Shown here piece by piece: positions 57,189 through 64,000 of a stretch of DNA of 64,000 nt. The DNA is from Verrucomicrobiota bacterium. GTDB taxonomy: Bacteria > Verrucomicrobiota > Verrucomicrobiia > Opitutales > Opitutaceae. The stretch covers positions 124,001 through 188,000 of the forward strand of contig JAQGOP010000052.1 in assembly GCA_028293545.1 (NCBI GenBank), written 5' to 3'. Within the stretch, counting starts at the first letter, position 1. Every line of letters starts with the position of its first letter. Made by a program: the position numbers and the translations under genes. The notes beneath the pieces were generated by a model. That model saw only the letters and a program-made list of their open reading frames with translations. It did not search any database and was not told the origin of the DNA.

Positions 57189-59033
57189 GTGCCTTTCATG
57201 ACCGAAGCGCCCGATCTTTCCGAACTCCTGAAGCGTACCTTCGGTTATGGCGCCTTCCGGCCGCTGCAGCGGGAAATCATCGAGGCGACCTTGGATGGAA
57301 AGGACGTTTTCGCGCTGCTCCCCACCGGCGGGGGAAAGTCGCTCTGCTTCCAGCTGCCGGCCCTCGCGCGGAACGGCCTGACGGTCGTGGTTTCTCCCCT
57401 CATCGCATTGATGAAGGACCAGGTCGACGCCCTGCAGGCGAGCGGGGTCGCGGCGACGTTCCTGAATTCCACGCTCGGCGCCGAGGAATCGCGCGCGCGG
57501 CTGCGCGGGCTGCATCGTGGCGAATACAAGCTGCTCTACGCCGCGCCTGAGCGGCTCATGCTCGAGGGCTGGGTGGAAAACCTGAAGGTGTGGAACGTCG
57601 TCTGCATCGCGATCGACGAAGCCCACTGCGTTTCCGAGTGGGGCCACGACTTCCGCCCGGAATACCGCCAGCTCTCGAAACTGCGCACCGCGCTGCCGAA
57701 TGTCCCGCTGATGGCCCTGACCGCGACCGCCACCGAGCGCGTGCGGAACGACATCGTCAACCATCTCCGGCTGCGCGAGCCCGCGACATTTGTCGCGAGT
57801 TTCAACCGGCCCAATCTTACGTACCGCGTCGTGCCCAAGGACGAGCCGCTCAAGCAGGTCATCGCCTTCGTGCGCCAGCGCGAACACGAGAGCGGGATCA
57901 TTTATTGTGCGAGCCGCGCCACCACGGAGCGCGTGGCCGAGTCGCTCGCCGGCCGCGGGTTCCTCGCCCGGCCCTATCACGCGGGCCTCTCCGGCGACGA
58001 ACGCGCCGCTAACCAGGAAGCGTTCCTGCGCGACGATGTTCGCATCATGTGCGCAACGATCGCGTTCGGCATGGGCATCAACAAGCCGAACGTTCGGTGG
58101 ATCATCCACCACGACCTGCCGAAGAACGTCGAAGGCTACTACCAAGAAACCGGGCGGGCCGGGCGCGATGGCCTGCCGGGCGATTGCCTGCTGTTGTTCA
58201 GCGCGGGCGACATCGCGAAGCAGACCCATTTCCTCGACGAGATCACCAACGAGCAGGAGCAGCAGCTCGCCCGCGGGCAGCTCCGCAAAATCGTGCACTA
58301 CGCCGAGAATTCCAGCTGCCGCCGCGCGGAGCTCCTCGGCTATTTCGGGGAAAAATTCCCGCTCGATAACTGCGCTGCCTGCGACAACTGCCTTGAGCCG
58401 CGCGACACTTACGATGGCACCCTCGCCGCGCAGAAATTTTTGTCCTGCGTCTATCGCATCGCGCAGAATAGCCGGTTCAGCGTTGGCATGAACCATATCA
58501 CCGAAGTCCTCACCGGCGCCGACACCGACAAGGTGCGCCGCTGGGGCCATGATCGTCTCACCACCTATGGCATCGGCGCCGAGTTCTCCCGTCCCCAATG
58601 GGCCGCGGTGGGGCGCGAGCTCATGCGGCTGGGATACCTCGCGGTGGCGGAAGGCGAGTTTGCGACACTCGAGCTGACGCCGGAAGGCATGGCGGTCCTG
58701 CGCGCCCGCACGCCGATCACGCTGACGAAACCGATGGACCTGCCGAAGGCGAAGCGCGTGGCGCGTCGCGAGGGCGACATCGAGTGCGACGAAATCCTGT
58801 TCGATCGCCTGCGCACCCTCCGCAAGCGCCTCGCGGACGCGCGAAAGGTTCCCGCCTACATTGTCTTCGGCGACACCACGCTGCGCGCGATGGCGCGCTA
58901 CTACCCGAGCACACCGGACGCGATGGAAGGAATTCCCGGCATGGGCGAAAAGAAACGCGCCGAATTCGCAGAGCCGTTTGCCGCTGAAATCGCGGCGTAT
59001 CTCGCGACCAATTCAAAGCAGTCGTTTAACTAG
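57189..59033 (+). CDS. recQ: ATP-dependent DNA helicase RecQ
   Basis: FGYGAFRPLQREII, LLPTGGGKSLCFQLPAL, DEAH box, RQC zinc cysteines (CAACDNCLEP), C-terminal HRDC domain. Confidence 0.97.
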   Translation: MPFMTEAPDLSELLKRTFGYGAFRPLQREIIEATLDGKDVFALLPTGGGKSLCFQLPALARNGLTVVVSPLIALMKDQVDALQASGVAATFLNSTLGAEESRARLRGLHRGEYKLLYAAPERLMLEGWVENLKVWNVVCIAIDEAHCVSEWGHDFRPEYRQLSKLRTALPNVPLMALTATATERVRNDIVNHLRLREPATFVASFNRPNLTYRVVPKDEPLKQVIAFVRQREHESGIIYCASRATTERVAESLAGRGFLARPYHAGLSGDERAANQEAFLRDDVRIMCATIAFGMGINKPNVRWIIHHDLPKNVEGYYQETGRAGRDGLPGDCLLLFSAGDIAKQTHFLDEITNEQEQQLARGQLRKIVHYAENSSCRRAELLGYFGEKFPLDNCAACDNCLEPRDTYDGTLAAQKFLSCVYRIAQNSRFSVGMNHITEVLTGADTDKVRRWGHDRLTTYGIGAEFSRPQWAAVGRELMRLGYLAVAEGEFATLELTPEGMAVLRARTPITLTKPMDLPKAKRVARREGDIECDEILFDRLRTLRKRLADARKVPAYIVFGDTTLRAMARYYPSTPDAMEGIPGMGEKKRAEFAEPFAAEIAAYLATNSKQSFN

Positions 59034-59058
59034 GCAGCGCCGGTTTCCGACTCCCCAG

Positions 59059-59081
59059 GTAGCGCAGGCGGCCCGCCTGCT
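59059..59081. repeat. Short palindromic repeat family 2, copy 2
   Basis: Identical 23 nt to 8489-8511. Confidence 0.8.
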
Positions 59082-59121
59082 TCTGCCCGAGTAGTGAGTA
59101 GCGAGCATGCCCAAGCACCGC

Positions 59122-59185
59122 GTAGGGCTCGGCCTCCGACCCGCCTCCGGGATCGCATTACGGCGGGTCAAAGACCGCGCCCTAC
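59122..59185. repeat. REP-like palindromic repeat family 1, copy 2 (inverted relative to copy 1)
   Basis: GCGGGTCAAAGACCGCGCCCTAC is the reverse complement of the left arm of 20825-20897. Confidence 0.8.
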
Positions 59186-61099
59186 TTTGAGCCAGACTGC
59201 CATCGGCGACAGGCCGCGGTTATTCCAGGCGTAATAGGGAATCGCGGTGAATCGCGCGGTCGCGCCGTCCTCCACCTCGAGCGTGGTCACGCCGCCCAAT
59301 CGATCCCGGTGCGCCACCGGCGTTATCCTCGCTTTGGCGGACAACGTCACGCTCCCCGGCGCCACCGTGCTGTCCACGCCCTCGACGCAATATAGCACCG
59401 GGCCGCGCTCGAGCGCGACGCAGCCGCGCGCCGCGCCGACACGCGCATCGGCCACCACGCGCTGCACCGGCATCGGAAGATCCAGTTCAACCGTGTCGCC
59501 CGCGCGCCACTCGCGGGAAATCACCGCGTAGCCGTTTTCCAGCGTCGGGGTCACCGCCTTGCCGTCGACGCGCAAAGTCCAGCCCGGCGTCACAGCGCTT
59601 TCGAAAGCGTAGAGGTCAGACGGCACGGGATGCCCGGAGGCCCAGCCGGGAATGCGGACGCGGAGGGAAAAATTCACGGCCTGCCGCGGTGAAATCGTGA
59701 GGCGCACGTTTCCGTTCCAAGGATAGGCCGTGCGCTGCGCGACTTTCACCTTCGTGCCCGCCAGCGCGATCTCGCCTTCACTTTCGGCGAAAAAATTCAC
59801 GTACAGCGATTCGTCCTTCACGGCGTAGAAATATCCCGTGATCGCGGCCGTCGTGCGCATCAGGTTCGGGGGACAACACGCGCAGCCAAACCACGGCGCG
59901 CGCCCGGCGAAGCCATGGTTGAATTTCGATGCGCCGTCGTACACCAGCGGGTTGGGGTAAAAGAAACGGTCGCCCGACAGCGAGGCTCCGCTGATGAACC
60001 CGTTGAAGCACGTCCGCTCGAGCACATCCATGTACTTCGCCTCTCCCGTGAGAAGGAACATGCGATGATTCCACATCATGAACGCGATGGCGGCGCAGGT
60101 TTCGTTGTAGCCGTCGTTCGGGAGCTCGTAGTCCTTCCCGTAGGCCTCGCCGTGGCCCATCGCGCCGACTCCCCCCGTCAGGTAGAGTTTTTTGCCCGCA
60201 GCATTGTCCCAGATCTTCGTGATCGCGCTGACGTAACGCGCGTCGCCCGTGAGCGCCGCGACGTCCGCCATGCCGGCATACATGTAGTTCGCGCGCACCG
60301 CGTGCCCGACCGCCTCAGCCTGGTGAATAACGAGCTCGTGCTGCTGGCTGTATTCCTTTCCGCCGGGACCGCGCGCCTCGAGAAAAACCTGCGCCAGCTC
60401 AATCCAGCGGGCGTCGCCGGTGACGCGGTAGAGTTTTGCCAGGCCCATCTCGATGACTTGGTGACCCGGCGCGATGCGCAGCGTGCGGTCGCCGAAGTCC
60501 TTCCAGAGGAGCTCGGCGCTCCGCAGGCACGCGTCGAGGAGAGAACGTTTCCCGGTGGCTTGGAAATGTGCGACCCCCGCCTCGTAAAGGTGGCCGAGAT
60601 TGTAGATTTCGTGGCTGAGGTCCGGATCGTTCAGCCAGCGTTGCGGGCTGATCCACTCCTGGACCGGTGCATCGGGATGCATCGTCCGGAACGTGTAAAG
60701 ATACCCGTCCGGCTCCTGCGCCGCGGTAATGCGCGCGATCCATTCGTCGAGTTTTCCGTCGAGCACCGGATCCGGCGTGGTGCTGAGCGAATAAGCCGCT
60801 CCCTCGATCACCTTGTAGACGTCCGAGTCGTCGAACGGATAGATCGTCACCGGCTTGTTTTGGAACGTGGCCTCGCCCGCCGCGCGCCGCCGCCGTGTCT
60901 CCGCGGCGAGATCGAAATTTTTCAGGCGCCCCGTTTCCTCGCACTGCCGGAGCGCGAACGGCACGGTGACCGTGCGGTTGGTTTCCTGCCTCGCCTGCCA
61001 GAATCCACCCGTGACACGCACCGCGGTGAATGGCACGGGCTGCACCGGGTAATCCTTGGCGGGCAAAGCGGCGGCGGGGTCGGGGATTCTGGAAATCAC
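59168..61099 (-). CDS. Glycoside hydrolase family 127-like (beta-L-arabinofuranosidase / DUF1680)
   Basis: VRVTGGFWQARQETNRTVTVPFAL; AAIAFMMWNHRMFLLTGEAKYMDVLER; catalytic-type GCACCPPNLMRT. Confidence 0.93.
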   Translation of the reverse strand: MISRIPDPAAALPAKDYPVQPVPFTAVRVTGGFWQARQETNRTVTVPFALRQCEETGRLKNFDLAAETRRRRAAGEATFQNKPVTIYPFDDSDVYKVIEGAAYSLSTTPDPVLDGKLDEWIARITAAQEPDGYLYTFRTMHPDAPVQEWISPQRWLNDPDLSHEIYNLGHLYEAGVAHFQATGKRSLLDACLRSAELLWKDFGDRTLRIAPGHQVIEMGLAKLYRVTGDARWIELAQVFLEARGPGGKEYSQQHELVIHQAEAVGHAVRANYMYAGMADVAALTGDARYVSAITKIWDNAAGKKLYLTGGVGAMGHGEAYGKDYELPNDGYNETCAAIAFMMWNHRMFLLTGEAKYMDVLERTCFNGFISGASLSGDRFFYPNPLVYDGASKFNHGFAGRAPWFGCACCPPNLMRTTAAITGYFYAVKDESLYVNFFAESEGEIALAGTKVKVAQRTAYPWNGNVRLTISPRQAVNFSLRVRIPGWASGHPVPSDLYAFESAVTPGWTLRVDGKAVTPTLENGYAVISREWRAGDTVELDLPMPVQRVVADARVGAARGCVALERGPVLYCVEGVDSTVAPGSVTLSAKARITPVAHRDRLGGVTTLEVEDGATARFTAIPYYAWNNRGLSPMAVWLKVGRGL

Positions 61100-61231
61100 G
61101 GATCTTGCTTAAGCACGAAGGGACCCGAATAGACACGCTTCAAACTCCGAGCGGCCGATCCGTAATTCGTCTTCGTTCGCGCCCATGGGTGGTGAAAAAA
61201 GACCGGGTCCCGCTTTGAACCCGGCGTTGAG

Positions 61232-62740
61232 TCAACGCAGGAAGAGTTTGTACGCGACGCTCTCGGTTTCCTCGGAATACCGGTAGCCGAGCGTCTTCAG
61301 GAATTCACGGAACGCCTTCATCTCCCCTGGCGGCACTTGGAGCCCGATGAAAATCCGGCCGTAATCGGCGCCAAGGTTTCGATAGTGGAAGAGGCTGATG
61401 TTCCAGCTGTGCGACATCGAGTTCAGGAATTTCATCAACGCGCCCGAGCGCTCCGGAAATTCGAAATGAAATGCGAGCTCGTTCTGCGCCAGCGCCGAAC
61501 GGCCGCCGACCATGTGCCGGATGTGCGACTTCGCCATGTCGTCCGCCGTCAGGTCGAGCGCCTTGAACCCGTGACGGCTGAAATGGGCGGCGATGCGGCG
61601 GCTCTCCCCTCGTCCGGCCATCTGCACGCCGACGAAGATGTGGGCGGATTTCGAGTCGGCGATCCGATAGCTGAATTCCGTCACGTTCCGGTTGCCGACC
61701 AGCGCGCAGAATTTTCGCAGGCTGCCGGGCCCCTCGGGGATCGTGACGGCGAACAAGCCCTCGCGGTGCTCGCCGACTTCCGCACGTTCCGAGATAAACC
61801 GGAGCCGGTCGAAGTTCAGGTTCGCGCCGCAGGCGACGGCGACGAAGGTCTTGCCCTTGAGCCGGTGGCGGCCGACGTACGCCTTGGCGCCGGCGACCGC
61901 GAGCGCACCCGCGGGCTCGAGCACGGCGCGCGTGTCCTCAAACACATCCTTGATCGCCGCGCAGATGTCGTCCGTGTCCACCCGAATCACTTCATCGAGG
62001 TATTGCCGGCAGAGCCGAAACGTTTCGCGCCCGACCTGCTTGACCGCCACGCCATCCGCAAAAAGTCCCACGCGGTCGAGTTTCACCCGCCGGCCCGCCT
62101 TCAACGACTGGTACATCGCATCGGAATCCCCGGGTTCCACGCCGATCACGCGGATCTTCGGGTTCACGCGCTTCACATACGCCGCGACGCCTGCGGCCAG
62201 GCCGCCGCCCCCGATCGCGACAAAGATCGCGTGCAGCGGGCCCTGGTGCTGCTGGAGGATTTCCATCGCGATCGTGCCCTGCCCGGCAATCACGTCCGGA
62301 TCGTCGAAGGGATGCACAAACGTCAGCCCCTGCGCCTTCTCGAGCCCGCGCGCATGCGCGTAGGCCTCGTCGAAGCTGTCGCCGACCAGCACGACTTCCC
62401 CGCCCCGCGCCTTGACCGCCATGATCTTCACCTGCGGCGTCGTGACCGGCATGACAATCACTGCCCGCCCGCCAAGCCGCTTCGCCGCCAGCGCGACTCC
62501 CTGCGCATGGTTTCCCGCCGAGGCACAGATCACCCCGCGCCGCAGCACCTCGGGGGCGAGGTGCGCCATCTTGTTGTAGGCGCCGCGCAGCTTGAACGAG
62601 AACACGCTCTGCATGTCCTCCCGCTTCAGCAGCAGGGTGTTGTTTAGGCGGGCGGAAAGGTTGGCCGCCTTTTCCAACGGCGTTTCCCGCGCCACATCGT
62701 AGACGCGGGCGGTGAGGATCTTCTTGAGATAGTCGGGCAT
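61232..62740 (-). CDS. ilvA: Threonine ammonia-lyase, biosynthetic, with C-terminal ACT-like domains
   Basis: PLP lysine motif KREDMQSVFSFKLRGAYNKM; glycine loop AIGGGGLAAGVAAYVK; two C-terminal ACT-like repeats. Confidence 0.96.
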   Translation of the reverse strand: MPDYLKKILTARVYDVARETPLEKAANLSARLNNTLLLKREDMQSVFSFKLRGAYNKMAHLAPEVLRRGVICASAGNHAQGVALAAKRLGGRAVIVMPVTTPQVKIMAVKARGGEVVLVGDSFDEAYAHARGLEKAQGLTFVHPFDDPDVIAGQGTIAMEILQQHQGPLHAIFVAIGGGGLAAGVAAYVKRVNPKIRVIGVEPGDSDAMYQSLKAGRRVKLDRVGLFADGVAVKQVGRETFRLCRQYLDEVIRVDTDDICAAIKDVFEDTRAVLEPAGALAVAGAKAYVGRHRLKGKTFVAVACGANLNFDRLRFISERAEVGEHREGLFAVTIPEGPGSLRKFCALVGNRNVTEFSYRIADSKSAHIFVGVQMAGRGESRRIAAHFSRHGFKALDLTADDMAKSHIRHMVGGRSALAQNELAFHFEFPERSGALMKFLNSMSHSWNISLFHYRNLGADYGRIFIGLQVPPGEMKAFREFLKTLGYRYSEETESVAYKLFLR

Positions 62741-62829
62741 GGGCGGGCGGAGGGACACCCCCTCCGAGGGGGTGGATGTGGCAACAATCCGCCGCCCTGT
62801 CCATGCGGAATTTCAGGCCAGAGCCGGCG

Positions 62830-64000
62830 TCAGAATTTCCATTCCACGCTGGCAAACGCCCCCACGCCGTTCGCGGGATAACCATTCACCGGCTCGTACT
62901 GCTCGTCGGCCAGGTTTTCCACGCGGACTTTCACCGCCAGCCGGGCATTCAGCTGCCACGCGGCAAAGAGCCGGACGACGGTGTAATCCTCGGCGTTGAT
63001 CGTCAGGAAGCTCGCGGCGTCGACATCCTGCCGATCCGCCACGTAGGCCACACCGGCGCCCGCGCTGAACCCTTTCCCGAAGGTGTGAAGGAGATCCGCA
63101 TTCAGCGAATGCCGGGGACGACGCAGCAGCCGCGAGTTCGCCGAACGGTTATCCGCCTCGAGGTAGGTGTAGGCGAGGCGTCCCTCCGTCGTCGTCGTCA
63201 AATGCGCCGTGTAGGTCAGTTCCAAGCCCTGCGTGCGGGCACGCTCGACGTTCACGACGGTGCCCGGGAACACCGCGAAGTTGAAGACGACCAGGTCAGT
63301 GTAATCCGTCGAGAACCACGTGGCGCTCAGCGTGCCGCGATTGGCGGAGAGGTAATAATCCACGCCCGCGTCCCAGCCCCGCGCCTTTTCGGGGCGCAGG
63401 CTTGGATTGCCCACGTAGAACGCACTCTTCCCGTAGAGATCCAGGAAGCTCGGCGAGCGGAAAGCCGTGCCGTAACTCGCGCGGAATTTCAGGCTGCGGG
63501 CGGCCGTCAGCCAGGCCGCGGTCGCGCGGCCGGTGGTCGCCTGTCCAAAGGTGTCGAAGTCGTCGCTGCGCAATCCAGCGGTCAGGAAAACGTTTTCCAC
63601 CGGCGTGAATTCATCCTGCACGAAGAACGCCAGCAGCGACTGGCGGCGGTCGATGTCGCCAAATCCGGTGTTGCGCGTGTGGTTTCTTTCCCCGGTAACC
63701 CCGGCCGTGATGCGCTGGCTCTCCAGCCCCGAAAACGTCGTCTGCCAGTCGAGCACGGCGCGGCGGTTGCGCACGTCGGTGACCTGGGTCGGTACGCCCG
63801 GCGTCGGGTTCTCCGAGACAAAATGCCGATCCTGGCCGCCGGCGATCACGTGGGTCCTGATCGTGTCCGTGACGGCCACGTCGGCGAAAAACGTGCCAAG
63901 GACATTGTCCTCGCGGTCTTCGTTGTCGGGATCGTTCGTGTGGCGATCGCCGGGATCGCCGTAGATGCCGCGGAACCAGCGGAGCGTCGCGCCCACTTCG
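62830..64000 (-). CDS. TonB-dependent receptor, BtuB-like, N-terminus beyond right edge
   Basis: GTAFRSPSFLDLYG...NPSLRPEKARGWDAGVDYYL barrel motifs; ends NGVGAFASVEWKF. Confidence 0.88.
   Translation of the reverse strand, partial: EVGATLRWFRGIYGDPGDRHTNDPDNEDREDNVLGTFFADVAVTDTIRTHVIAGGQDRHFVSENPTPGVPTQVTDVRNRRAVLDWQTTFSGLESQRITAGVTGERNHTRNTGFGDIDRRQSLLAFFVQDEFTPVENVFLTAGLRSDDFDTFGQATTGRATAAWLTAARSLKFRASYGTAFRSPSFLDLYGKSAFYVGNPSLRPEKARGWDAGVDYYLSANRGTLSATWFSTDYTDLVVFNFAVFPGTVVNVERARTQGLELTYTAHLTTTTEGRLAYTYLEADNRSANSRLLRRPRHSLNADLLHTFGKGFSAGAGVAYVADRQDVDAASFLTINAEDYTVVRLFAAWQLNARLAVKVRVENLADEQYEPVNGYPANGVGAFASVEWKF

Overview
High-GC bacterial chromosome segment. Gene content (several TonB receptors, two ECF sigma factors, PhyH/Gfo/heparinase sugar genes, expanded ADOP permeases) suggests a Verrucomicrobiota/Opitutaceae-like genome, but this is inference. 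Main blocks: (1) 1-6.8 kb, minus strand: ECF sigma / FecR / STN-TonB receptor / S9-type peptidase; the peptidase runs off the left edge and is absent from the ORF track. (2) 8.5-20.8 kb: carbohydrate-type locus with two PhyH-like dioxygenases, LacI and AraC regulators, MFS transporter, heparinase II/III-like protein, Gfo/Idh/MocA oxidoreductase and TonB receptor. A recurring palindrome, TTCTAC-NN-GTAGAA, lies in three of its divergent promoter regions and suggests a local LacI-type regulon. (3) 22.0-50.7 kb: large putative sigma-54-controlled efflux system. It has an NtrC-like regulator (GAFTDA variant) and histidine kinase, an HlyD/MacA-like adaptor, a MacB/LolD-like ATPase, seven consecutive ~800-aa FtsX/MacB (ADOP-like) permeases, a second ATPase and a TolC-like protein. 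GG-N10-GC sigma-54 promoter candidates precede each of the three transcription units, and six intergenic spacers carry long inverted-repeat arms made of ATTGCGGAT/ACCGGAAA-type subrepeats. (4) 46.8-64 kb: an HxGH nucleotidyltransferase-GHMP kinase fusion, sugar ABC permeases, ECF sigma factor, YcaQ-like protein, RecQ, GH127, IlvA, and a BtuB-like receptor cut by the right edge. Several REP-like palindromic families sit at gene ends. No rRNA, tRNA, CRISPR array or transposase was recognised.
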